Assembly: GCA_032164245.1 (NCBI GenBank)
Contig: JAVMKO010000003.1
Location: 132,935,924 to 132,999,923, forward strand
Length of the DNA: 64,000 bases
Source: Sternotherus odoratus
Taxonomy: Eukaryota; Chordata; Testudines; Kinosternidae
Reading direction: 5' to 3'
Part shown: in pieces, positions 34,574 to 46,658 of the stretch
Position numbering within the stretch: position 1 is the first letter of the stretch
Layout of the letters: each line of letters starts with the position of its first letter
Made by a program: the position numbers and the translations under genes
Notes under the pieces: model-generated
What the model was told of the DNA's origin: nothing
The model's input: the letters and a program-made list of their open reading frames with translations, nothing else
The model's database searches: none

Positions 34574-37500
34574 AGCAGGGTAAACAAATCATAGTGAGAT
34601 TTGCCATGGCTCAAACTTAGGATCCCAAGTCTTGAGTTACTTGCCTCTCCACTCCTGCTGCAAAAGGGGAGAATCACATGAAGGATTTTCTCCTCCCTCA
34701 CACCCACTGCTGGAGGAGATATTAAGGTAAATAGTTGCCTCTCACTCCAGTCTCACTATGAGAAATGGGAATCTGGTGAGATTTTCCTCCCCTGGTTGTC
34801 CCTCTTCTGGAAATGGAATGCAGGCACAGAGTTGCTTTCTCATGAAACTCAGTCCTACTGCCAAAGGCAGTTCAGCCCCATTCCTTCTATTCTGTTGTCA
34901 GAGAAGATCTCACTGCATCAGGAATAGAATTCCTATTCTTCCATTTCCACTGCTGGAAGTGGAGATTTGGGAGAAGATTATCTCCCACTACCATCCTGCC
35001 TCAAAGGTAGGCAAAACTCTCTCTCCTCTTGCTTCTTGCAGGCAAGGACAATTTTGGAAAACCCCAGAACTGTAAGTCTTCCCTGGGCCCTGAAAAGCTT
35101 AGGACTAAGTGCTGCCCCTTGTTAATGTATGGGTATATGATTAGCTGTGGTCTGATGGAGGATAGGATTTATATTGAAGGATGGAGAGAACAAATTATTT
35201 TGTGCATAAAGCAGCATTTTCCGGGGAGAGGGTCAGATTCTGGGAAATGAAGACTCCCTCCTACAAGTTGCTGAGGGCCCTTAAAGGCCTCATTGGGAGC
35301 TAAGCACTTCATAGGATCAGGCCTATAAAAGGCAAACAGATGATTGATGAGCAAAGCTGTTTATACTCTTTGGGCACAAAGATAAAGTGGAACATGCAAA
35401 CCTGAAAGGCAGAGCCAAGTTCTAGAAGTTTGTAGATTTTTATTTTTTTTTATTTTTTCATTTAACTTTCCCAGGATCATTAATTTAATTCGCCCCCAGC
35501 TGTTTTAAATCTGATGCAATACCAAACAACAACAGCATTCTTTTACAGCAGGAGTCTAGATAACAGCACCCTGCAAATGCAAAATTTGACATTCATATAA
35601 AAGTGAGCTGAGCAAGACCAATAGAAGGGAGCCAAAGATTGACTGCAGCAAGAAGAATAAAGAGTGCTATAAGGAATCCACAGTAGCACTATTTATTGAA
35701 ATACCATAGCTGACCTTTAAGGTGGCAGTGCTACAATATAGAGTTATGCAGAGTAGCACAGAGAGAGATGGCTAATATAAAGGGGACATATGATTGGAGG
35801 AAGGCTGGTTGCAAACTAGGTTTAGGAGAGGGTTGCCCTTCATTATTTGAGCATATTATACAGTAGGGTTTATTTCATTGTACTGTTTTGAAAGGTTCTA
35901 TCTACAGGACAGCTGTTTGCTGTGCCTTATAATGAATTTCTGAAGAGTTTGGGCCTGAACATATATTGTGAAGATGCTTGTGGCTGATAGTAGTTCTGTG
36001 GCTGCATATGAAGTTTAGTTCTGTTGTATGCAATATTTCTCTCAGTGAGGCTTCCTACAGTGCTATGTTCCAGTAATAATAATTAATTTTGAAGTTAATT
36101 GAACTCCTAAGGGTCAGATTCACCTCCCCGACAAAGACCAGTCAGGGCAACATGTCACATTGTGGTAAGGGGTTTCTTTCCCCAACTGAATACGTCAGTG
36201 ACTGAATGGCTATGGAAAGCATATTTCCCTCTCTCACCTAAAGATGCTCACCTCTTCAGAAGCATTATCTGAGCATTTTGGATGGGAGACATGAGAGAGG
36301 TTTGCATTCTGTTGCCTATACTGTAGCTGTTCTGTGGATAACAAGTGAATTAAGAATCTTTCCTGAGCACAATATTCATTGCAAAAATAACACCGGACAT
36401 TTATTTCTGGATGAGAGTGAATTATTGTCATTAGAGGCTATGTAGTTTATGTCAAGGGGGAAAAAAAAACCCTGTGTACTGCCTGCTCCTTTCTGGAGTG
36501 TTACTTAATGTTCCATGCCAATCATTGCTGGGAACATGGAGTCCTTTTTAGTGCTAGTCAGGTAATATGTCATTTTCTCTGTAGAAACTCTATGCAGCAG
36601 GGACATGAGTTATTTATTTAGTTATCAGAAGATCATGTGGTAGTGCTAATGCAAATGCAAATCACTACAGAGTTACCATTGTTTCCAGTGGAGTTTTGCC
36701 CCCTATTGGAAATGTTATTGTAATTGAATATAAGTGACTGTTCATCCTTATTCTGCTCAAGTGCAGATCTCTAACATATGCAACTCAGTTTATGCCTGTT
36801 TACCAAACAGTACGCACCCTTCCACTTTGGACATATCTCCAATTAACTGCAGCCTGGATTAACTACAGCCTAACAGCCTTTTCCTGTCATCATTCTACAT
36901 TCAAAATTACCATTGAGATTAGTGGTAGTTTGGTGTAAAAATAGCTAGGACAATGTAACCCAAACTAGACTTCATTGTGTGTAGGGGGAATGAATCTTTA
37001 AAGACATGCAGCTCACATCAAAACAAACATTTTGGGTAGTGTGCTAAAGCAGGACATAGCTCCATGTTTTGCAATGAAATCCATTCAGTTGACCTTTATA
37101 ACCACGTCCATCTTGTTCTGCAGACAGATTAGATGACTGGGGAGCAGAGACAAGGTAAAAAGGTAAGATGAATTTTAAAAAAAGAAGCAAATTAGAGGTG
37201 CCATGTAGTTAAAAATGCATAGTTACAGGTTTTAAAAATGCTAATCTCCAGGATGGTGCATGGATTGTATTTTAAATTTTGGGTTAATGAGATCAGGTTG
37301 TTTCATCTGAGGCTAAAACCACCCAAAGCCGCATTGGCAGCCAGATATATCAGCTTCATTTTACAAATCCGTCAGGTTTCGCGCTCTGTTGACACTGCGT
37401 ATTCACACTGAGTCATTTTGGCTGAAGAAGTGGTAGGTGTCTCTTCCCCCCACCCTCCTTTTCTCAAATGCAGTGATGATTGTTTCCACTACTGCTAAAA

Positions 37501-38694
37501 TATAACAAAATATGATTATCCCTCATATTCAGAAGCCACTAGTGGCTTTCCTGAGCCCAGGAGGCCCAGCAGGCAAGAGCAGCCATACATGAAATGTTGA
37601 AAAAGAGTCTGATAAACTCATCCGAGACAGAGTTAGTGACTGCATCTGCCTCTCTAATTTCTGAGTTGTTGGATTGATGCTTCTTTTTCTGGTCAGTGTC
37701 TTCACATGATGACATTAGTGTTTTCTAATAAATCACACTACCCAAGCCCCCCATAGGTGTGTGGGGAAGGAGGTAGCTTCACTTAAATTCAGCCCTGACT
37801 CTCTTGAAAATCAGTCTGGCTGCATCAAAAGTTGATGAACCTGGGCAGATTTTCAGGTTTGTGACCAATTGTGATGGATAGCTTTTGTAGAAAGGCAAGT
37901 TTCACCTGCTTTTGTTATTTCCTATAAGTATTTAGCACAAACTGTAATGTGCACATGTAGCTCCCATTAATAGGGGAGTTTTGAGAATTCTTTGAGAGAT
38001 GCTGTCTCTCATGGGTTAATACCTGTAACAACTATTGATAAATATATTTATAGAATATAAGCTTGAAAAGTAGCATTTGATTTTTACACCCACAGTTTTG
38101 TTTCTAGGATTAATTGCAGGCACATGCAGATGGGTGGGGATGCATTTTATAGCTTTAGTCATCTAACTTCTTGATATGTGATTACAATCAGAAAGATTAG
38201 CTGTGTAAGTGCAACAGGATGGACCATTACAATTGCACATGCCACTTATGAGCTCAAAATGAGAGACCTCTTTTGGAAAACAAACTTGTGATGTTTTAAG
38301 AGATCTCATTTCTACCCTAAAGACTACACACCACCCTCTGCCTAATGTCATACCACCCAAGGAGGCATTGTGATTCTAAGACAGGATCTTGAGGGGTAGT
38401 AATTTACTAGTGGTTAATACCAATAGTAATTGCTGCCGTGTCCCTCTTCCCTTCCCTCTCAACTAACCCTGCCAGTAAGTGAGGGGGGAACAGCAATTCC
38501 CTACCCACCTGCCATAAAGAAGTGAGTAAGGGGTGAATAGCCTGTTCCTACTTACCTGGATCCAAGGTAAGTATGTAAATCCATCTCAAGGGCACTTAGT
38601 CTTACTGTAGCTTGATGCCATCCCTATTACCTACTCTCTGTTCGTACCATATTTGTAAGTGTTTTGTCTTGTATTATTATTGGTAAACATTTCT
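34388..38694. other. AT-rich DNA with a TC microsatellite
   Basis: A (TC)n tract lies at 34529-34570 and an A tract at 36462-36471. The long remainder has no recognised repeat, RNA or exon. It is one of the largest repeat-poor stretches and a place to look for conserved noncoding sequence. Confidence 0.4.
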
Positions 38695-38822
38695 TAGTAC
38701 AATTTTAGTGCCTCCTGCCCCCGAAAAAAACACTTGCCCAAAGCCGTGCATTGATCGTCAGAGCATGGATTAGAATTTAGATGATCCTGACTCCTAGTTC
38801 TGTACTTGGATCATTAGGCTAA
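38695..38822 (-). mobile_element. Degraded SINE fragment
   Basis: CACTTGCCCAAAGCCGTGCA, GAGCATGGATTAGAATTTAGATG and CCTGACTCCTAGTTCTGTAC, followed by CATTAGGCTAAATG, fit the complement of the tRNA-derived SINE head and body. It is very diverged. Confidence 0.5.
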
Positions 38823-39419
38823 ATGTTTGGAATTCACTCTATCAGCTGCTCTTTTAGAATGTTGATGGTCATTTTCTTCAAAGGAGAAATGGATGGTGTT
38901 GATATCTGTTCCCCAAGCCCATGACTGCCTTGCTCTTGGCCATCCTGGAGTGAAGTGTACTTATAGCTGCACACACTTACAGATATTGGGATTTCCATTT
39001 CAAAGCACAAACAATTCTAATATTAAACAGCCTGTCTCCCCAGTGGGAATATGGGTTGCAAGAGCTTCTCAACTTTCCCTTTTCATCTTTTTATCGTATG
39101 GAATCACACCTTTAGATCTCTCCATCAGTTTTTTTTTGTCAACATCACAGTGGACAAAATGTCAGGTAAAGTTAAAGTAGAACATTTCCCTAGAGAAATA
39201 AAGGCTCTCGCATATGGATTATTGTTGCTTTGTTGAATCTGCCTATATTCAGCCATGGTTTTGCCTGCTAGGACACTTCATTGCTTAATCTGAAATTTAC
39301 ATTTCTGTTATAAATTGGCAACAATTTTAGCTACCTAGTAAAAATAAAAATGGAAGGAGAGAGGGGACGGGATTTCTACAGTGGCTCTGTATGTACTCAA
39401 GACTTAGAGCTGTGAAATA

Positions 39420-40369
39420 CAGGAACTCCTCGCTTAACATTGTAGTTATGATCCTGAAAAATGCAACTTAAAGTGAAACGATATTAAGCAAATCCAATTT
39501 CTCCCTAAGAATTTATGTAAATGTGGGGGTTAGGTTCCAGGGAATTTTTTTTCACCAGACAAGTAAAACTATATATACACACATAATATACATTTTAAAC
39601 AAACAATTGAATATTGTACACAGCGATGATGATTGTGAAGCTTGTTTGAGGTGCTGAAGTTAGAGGGTGGGATATTTCCCAGGGAATACCTTACTGATAA
39701 ATGATGAACTAGCTTTTGGCTCAGCCCTCAAGGATTAACACATTGTTGTTAATGTAGCCTCACATTCTAAAAAGCAGCATGGCAGTCAGAGAGACACACT
39801 GTGTGTGTGAGAGAGATGCGCATTGCCCCTTTAAGTATGCTGACCCCACTCTTAAGGACATTGTCTTTTTAAGTGGATCCGGAAGTTGGGGCTGCAGCTG
39901 CTGTCTCAAGCTCTCTCTTTCTTTCTCAGTCCATATCCCCACTCTGCGCTATAAAGAGATGGGTTAAGTAGGGTGCAGGAGCAGGGGGAAAGGAGACACC
40001 CTGACATTAGTCCTTCCCTTTTCCCCCCCCCCACCCCACAGCAGGCAGGAGGATCCCGGGAGCAGTTCCAAGGCAGAGGGCAGGAGCAGCACATGGCAGT
40101 GTGTGTGTGTGGGGGGGAGGGATAGCTGAACTGCTGGCAGTTGATAACCTGCTGGGTGGCTGCCACGTAGGGAACTTAGGGGACTGGGGAGCTGATAGGG
40201 CGGCTGCCGGTCCAGCTGCTCTTCCTGCAAGCAGTGGACAAAACAGGCAACTGCCAAATGACTTTATAAGGGATCACTGCACAACTTTAAACAAGTATGT
40301 TCCCTAATTGATCAGCAACTTAACATCAAAACCGTGTTAACCGGGGCGACTTTAAGTGAGGAATTCCTG
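39420..40369. mobile_element. pogo-like non-autonomous DNA transposon, 950 bp
   Basis: The ends CAGGAACTCCTCGCTTAA and the complement of TTAAGTGAGGAATTCCTG match at 16 of 18 positions. TA flanks both sides (39418-39419 and 40370-40371). Left-arm text CCTGAAAAATGCAACTTAAAG and right-arm text GTGTTAACCGGGGCGACTTTAAGTG are typical of this turtle family. The middle is more GC-rich, with a TG/GA run (39797-39817) and a C tract (40023-40033). There is no transposase frame, so it is presumably moved by a pogo-type enzyme in trans. Confidence 0.88.
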
Positions 40370-40371
40370 TA

Positions 40372-43120
40372 CCCGATACTTAAACTAACATTCAGTTGTT
40401 TTTCTGTAACTACTATTATCAATGAGCCTTAAAAGCACTGATATTTTCAGGCTTTTTAGCCGACGATAAATGCAGTGCCCTTGAACTATCCAGTAACTAA
40501 GGGAATGATATTCCCAAATTCAGCTGGTGAACTGCCACTTGATGTCATATGTGACGCTTCTCTCTCTCATGTTAGACTGGTACCAGAACCCTGGCTCACT
40601 GCACAGTGCTCATAGGCTTACCTGGTACCATGTCAACTGCTGCCTAGATTCTCTGTTGTCCTCAGAAAATCTGCTCGTGTACTATATTATGAAGCTAATC
40701 ATTTGTTTAATTTTTTTTTAACATTTCCAAAGGAAAGTAGGGGTCTCATTCAGGTCTTTCCATTTTTGCATGATAGTACAGTTGAACAACGTGTACATGT
40801 GTTAATTAAACATCCCTTCTTATCACTATTTTGGTAAGTGTCCTGTAAATTTAATCACTACAACACCTCTGTACACATTACAGTCCTTTTAAAGATCTAG
40901 AGAAAAATCCTGGTGGATTATTCAAAGCACTAAATCACACAGAATTACAGTAGTTATTAGAGGCATTAAAACCTGTGATAAGAAGCTTTATCATGCATTT
41001 TGGGGGAGGCTTATTCTTTATCACAAATGACTGTAAATAGAACTGAATAGTAAAAAAACTTGATAACACTTTAGTTTACAGTACACCAATAATCAGATCC
41101 TGTAATTACAGTATAATTACATGATAATTATTGGGTAGTAAGGTAACAACAAAATATTAGGGTTTCCTTGTTTTTCCATGATAACAAGTTACAAACCTTC
41201 AGGGCATACGTAAGCTAACAAAAGACCTGATTCCCCTCTCACTTACATTGACTTTGCATCTATATTTTGATTGACATCAGTGGAGTTGTTCCTGATTTAC
41301 ACCAGTGAGAATGAGATGAGAAGCGGGGCCATATAGTATGATTATTTTAGCTCTATATCTCTGCATCTGTATATAGATCAGATAAAAGCTCTGATCATTT
41401 GATTTGGGCTATGTGTGTTCATGTTTGTTTACCTGCAGTAACCTTAAATGTTTTTGGCTTTTTGGAGTTCAGCGTGAATCATGATACCAAGGTAAATATG
41501 TTTTCATGCCATTTATAGTATTAAAGGTTCCAGCTAATTAAGACGGGCTGTGATGTTGGCAAGAGCAATGTTGAGCAACTTGAACTCATCAGGTTTTCTT
41601 GATAGTACACGATGAGTACATAATGAGATTTAACAGTAACATCTAGGAGGCTTTATTGGGAGAAGGTGATATGTGCTGTAAGAGTGTGCTACCCAGTCTC
41701 TGTGCTCTTGAGTACAGAGAAGGGGACTCTTGTATGCCAGACCAACTAACTTTAACTGCTCCCCAGCTTAAGTTACTTTTTTACACCCCCAGACTCCCAC
41801 GCTTTACCAGCTGGGAACTTGGGGACCCCCGGCTGCCACCATCTGAGCAAATCTCCAAAGCCCTGGAGTGGGGTACTCAGACTCCCCAAAACCCTAACTC
41901 TGTCTCCCTCCCTGAGAGCCAGACACTTGGAGGCTGTTTCCCCTCCCCCCTCCCTCTTTTCGGCTGAAGGTAGAGACAGACTCAGCTTCTCAGCTCCTAC
42001 CCTGAGCTGGTCCTTTTACCTACTTCCCTCCCTCCTCTCTTCCCAGTCTGGAAGCAGAGAAAACCTTAAGGGAAATAAACCAAATGCTTTTTATAACTAA
42101 CAAGATTTAATAAAGAAAAGAGATTAGAACATAGGCTACAGTACAACTTACAATTTAGAGTTCCATAACTCCCCCTCTGAAAAGGATAGGCACACCCCAA
42201 ATAGGTACAGACTTAGGAAAATCAACATTACTTACAGTCAGCTAATTAGGAATATAAGAAGGAAAGTAGAGTCATTCTCAATAGCCAGAGACGCTCCGGG
42301 ACCCTTGCCAAGCTACATGGCAAGCCAAACTCAAAACTAAAAACTCCCTCCCTCCCTCTCTCATGGCAGGGAAGCACGTACGTCACTTGTTCTCAGGTAA
42401 CATTAACCCTCTCCAGCACTTTACACTTATGACATGCTCTATTTTGATCAGGAGAGAAAAATGAGATGCTTGAGTATCTGAAATAAAAATTGTAAACATG
42501 AAAGTGGGTCATAAGTAACCAGCACCCACATAGGTATTAGTACACTGGTGAAACCAATGAAAGTTTCAGGTGGTCAACATCTATCAGGATTGGGTCCTTT
42601 ATATGGGGCCCAATCTTGTCTCATTTGAAGTGCCTGGCAAAACTCTCAATGGCTTTAGTGGGAATGACTCCTTGATTTTTATACGAGTATTATCCCTATG
42701 ATCATGCTAATCTATTAATTATGAATAACTAAACCACACTTGTGGGGTATGGATTATACAGTTTAATAACTAATTCTAGATTTAACTAGTAGTAACTCCA
42801 AATGTAGTGACCCTGTCATTTGTTTTAACTTTGTAACTACAATGTAGCTGCAGTGACTAGAGTCTAATTACAGTGTAACTAACGGCATATTTCCTAATAT
42901 AGACAGAAAAATTATTCACTACCTGTCCTAATTGCTTTTTTTGTGTGGGCTTTTGACTAACATTCACTTTTAACATTTGTTTTAATAAAAAATTTCAATT
43001 TAATATTAGATCTGTCCTGATTATGGGACTATATCCTGCATTTGCAGGTGAAAAGTCTCAGCAAGCTTGTAGGGCTTTTCCATCTATATTTTCTGTGATA
43101 TGACCTTAATGAGTTTCAGT
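40372..43120. other. Mostly unrecognised; distinct C-rich segment at 41.65-42.42 kb
   Basis: Foldback-family traces lie at 41265-41330 (GTGGAGTTGTTCCTGATTTACACC) and 42595-42680. The segment 41650-42420 is C-rich at its left and A-rich at its right, unlike its surroundings. It looks like an inserted repeat, but I find no termini or motif to classify it. Confidence 0.35.
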
Positions 43121-43862
43121 TTAACTTCTATAATGCCTTCCTAATTTGCCTAGCAGAGGGTCTTGTTTAATTTCTGGGAAATGTTGACATCTAGGGATCA
43201 TTTCTGTCTGATTCACAAGAATTTCTTCCTCCAAAAACTGGTTTTCAGCTCTGCAGCAATGAATTAGGCGGGTTTGCACAGCTTTCTGTAGAGTGAAATT
43301 TTTCTTCTGCATCCACGTATTGCTAATGGTTACTGTATTTCTAAGGATGTAATTGTGCACTGAAATGATCACACACATTCTCAGGCATATAGAAAATGTG
43401 CATTAAACAGTGGTCCTAAAATTCTATGTCCCATTGCTCTGAGAACAGCTTGCAACTTGGATCCTAGAAACTCCCTTTTATATACAGGTGAAGCTCAGAT
43501 CCACCTAGGCTGTTGTTAAATGGTGTGCAAAATGCCAGAATGATAAGTAACATGGCGGAAGCACTGTGCCTCCAGGACAGAAAAGTTCAAATCCTCAGGA
43601 TTTATGTGGAGGTTGCTGGGTTCATTTGTAAGTATTTTATCAGGCAACATGAGCAGGAAGGTGCTGAGATTGCTGTTTATAGCTGAGGCTACTTTAGCAC
43701 AGTCCATGGAGTGTTCTTTGTAGTGCTCATTAGACTGCTGTGGGGCCTGGTCTCTGGTTTGGAGGGAAAGGGTCTCTAATGACTCTCTGAGCACTGTGTC
43801 GCGGGGAACCTTTACATTTCTTTTTAATCTCACTGCATTTTCAGAGTTAATATTTTTCACGG

Positions 43863-44934
43863 TATGATTTTCACAAAAAATGGTTTTATTTCAGGAAACA
43901 TACTTTTATGGAGGCACATCACAGAGGAAAGGTTAGGATTATTTAAGGGAGGGGAATTAATTGAGTCACTTCTATAGGCATTAGGCAAATTGTCTCACTT
44001 GGAGTTAAGCGGCAACCTGGGAGTGTTTAAGTATAGGGTGCCTGTGACTTGCTTTATGATAGTCTTAGCTTACGACCTTATATCATTTTATTTCTCTATT
44101 AAATCAAGACATTCCACACTGAGACTAGAATTGTGCATTGGTTAGCTGTTCATGTTCAGAGGATTGTGTGGCCTTCTGTGATGAAATAATAAAGTTATAT
44201 AGTATACATGGAGTTTGTACTTTTTGTACAGGAGCCCCAAAAAGAAAATCTGATGCATGTGTGTGTTAGATTGGAATATAGAAATAGCCACACCACATAT
44301 TATTGTCATATGTGGGTAGCATGTAGTGCCTGCTGTATGTTGTAGGGCTCAGATCATTGTAAACTTATCCATTCTGGTGACTTAAAAATAGTCACATCCA
44401 AACACCTCTTAAGTTTTATTAAGAGGAAATTTTAATATTTCTAAATAACCCTTTAACAGTTTCAGAGCTGCCTAATGGATTGTTAATCCAAAACCAGACA
44501 TCCCTGGAGTGCAGCTCATGCACCAGAGGGAGCTATACTTAAGTGTTGACATTCCAGTGGATCATAAGTATTTTGTATAACATCACTGTGTTGGAGACAT
44601 CAGCGAATTAACCTTAGCTTTATGACACAACAGTAACAAAGCACCTCTCATTTCAAAGGATCTCAAAACATTTGACAAGCTCGATAGAAACCACTTCACG
44701 TGCCATCAAAATGTGGCCACCTGTGGCACAGAACACAGCAGATGTTCAAGAGTGCCAAGCGGCACTATACAAAGTTTTGCAGGGAGAATGCAGACACAAA
44801 AATGCAATTTGCCAAGGCACTGGAGCTAACATCCCTATGCTGGCTGGTTGTGAAATTCAAAGTTAAGATTGATGTTCCATCACTTTATTCCCCCCCACCC
44901 AAGATGCCATGAATTGAGATCACAGGGCTCAAGC
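43863..44934. other. AT-rich DNA, possible old repeat at 44.64-44.93 kb
   Basis: The text from 44640 (CACCTCTCATTTCAAAGGATCTCAAAAC) resembles the start of an inverted SINE or LINE tail, but the rest is not recognised. Confidence 0.3.
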
Positions 44935-45070
44935 CTTCCCTCTCTGCTCTACTTTCATATTATAATAATTGTTTTATGTTTGTACATCTCCTTGCATTAT
45001 AGGATCCTGGTCCATGACTGGGGCTCCTAGATGCTTAAGTAATACAAATAGATAGTTATTATTAATTAGT
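44935..45070 (+). mobile_element. Old LINE/SINE 3' tail (L2/L3-like)
   Basis: TTTGTACATCTCCTTGCATTA, AGGATCCTGGTCCATGACTGG and GGGCTCCTAGATGCTTAAG, with an AATACAAATAG tail, are the same tail group as at 33230-33390. Confidence 0.6.
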
Positions 45071-45071
45071 A

Positions 45072-45265
45072 ATAATAAGTACTTAAAATTCTCAGAGTTA
45101 TTTATAAAGGTGGGGAAATATTATATTTTATAGGTAGGGAAAACAAGACACACAGTGATGACGGGATTGTACAAGGCCCAGGATATATATGTGGCAGAAT
45201 TTGGACTAGAACTCAGGTCCCCTGATTTTCACTTTGGTGCTTTAACCAAAAAGACCACGTTATCT
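45072..45265 (-). mobile_element. tRNA-derived SINE, diverged
   Basis: AATAATAAGTACTTAAAATTCTC, TAGGTAGGGAAAACAAGACAC, GGCAGAATTTGGACTAGAAC and CAGGTCCCCTGATTTTCAC give the complement of the SINE tail, body and B-box region in order. It ends in a decayed head near 45265. Confidence 0.65.
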
Positions 45266-46377
45266 GAGCACATTTTAGCCAGTACCTTGTAAAAGGTAGC
45301 TGTGCTTTCTGTTAGACACTCCAAAAATACCCAAAGGCAAATTCAAGCTTGGCATGCAACAGCCGCAGTGTTGAATTTCCTAGCTTGGGTAGTAGTTAAA
45401 CGGTTTTGTATTTTATTTATATGTTTTCATTTGCCTGTTGGGGAGTATGGATTACATGCTTTCTTTTGCTTATCGAACTCAGAAATGTGTTTTTTCCCAT
45501 ATCAGTAGGTGAAGGATGTTAGAAACCTTCATATTTTCTTTTCCAAGTACGTAAGTAAATAAATAAATCAAATGTTATGATTGTTTGCAGTCTGGCATCC
45601 ACATATCCCAATGCACACTGAAGTGCTATTTGAAATAGGTGAGTCAGCCCTAAACTTTTTGACAGAACTCTAGACAGAAAAAATAAAATGGACCTCCCAA
45701 TGGGGGGAAAACCAAACAACCCAGCAGGCATTTTGGGAAAGTTCTGCTCCAAAGGAGGAGGGCTGGGGGAAAGATGGCGAATAATGAAATCATCAAGCTG
45801 AAAATGTACAAGCCAACGGAGCGCTCAGGTTTCAATACAAGGCAAATGGAAAGAGAGCCCCCATTACTGTTGAGATACACAGACACTGCTCCACTAATCA
45901 CTTGGTCATGCTTCGGAGACAGTAAGTCATCACAGGCCATGACATGGTGAGAAAGGGGTTCTGGGGTTTGTTGTCAGAAAAAAATGTTCATTTAACATCC
46001 ATAACCAAGATCATCCCCCTCTGCTACCTCCTTTCCCTGATTCCCACTCCACCTGTCTGCTGGAAATAGTGAGTCAGAAAATGCTTTCAGACTTTTTGGT
46101 AGAAAAGAATTTGGTGGCTGTTAAAAGCAGTGGACCATTCCCCCCTGTGCTGCAGAAGTTCAAGAATTTTGTAATGAGATGTGGAACTGGCCACTAGTTT
46201 GAATTGAGCCCAGGTTGAGTAGTGACTAAAGGTTGTTACTATCCGGCAGCTATTTTTTGACTTTTCTACAATGAGTTGGTGGTGTCCATGTAGTCCACCA
46301 CCACAAGTGGTGTGTTGAGTGTCAGCATTGAGGCTGAGAAGACTGAGAACTGAATGGGCATGAAAATTGTAGGATAG

Positions 46378-46658
46378 TACTTTAAATTGCTGCCTGGGCT
46401 CCGGCTGGGCTCTGGCAGCAGGGCTAGGGCAGCTATTTTAAGGGTCTGGGGCTTCCGCTGCTGCTACTGCCCTGGGCCCTTTAAATTGCCGCCTGAGCCC
46501 CGCCGCCACTACCCCAGGGCTCCAGCAGTGGGACTCTGGTGGCAGTTTAAAGGGCCCAGGATTCCTGCTACTGCTGGAAGCCCCAGGTCCCTTAAATTGT
46601 CACCTGGGGAAGCCGGTACGCCCCGGTACCAGGGTGTGCCGGCTTACTTGCACCTCTG
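46378..46658. mobile_element. GC-rich hAT-like MITE fragment
   Basis: Repeated blocks of (C/T)TTTAAATTG(C/T)C(G/A)CCTG and GGGCCC with intervening CAGCAG-type GC-rich text are followed by GCCGGTACGCCCCGGTACC and a terminus GGCTTACTTGCACCTCTG. The complement of that terminus, CAGAGGTGCAAGTAAGCC, is a hAT-type end. The left terminus is missing or rearranged, so no target duplication can be read. Confidence 0.65.

Noticed and set aside
41650..42420. Possible LTR or solo LTR
   Set aside because: I could not find TG...CA ends, a target duplication or a primer-binding site; composition alone is not enough.
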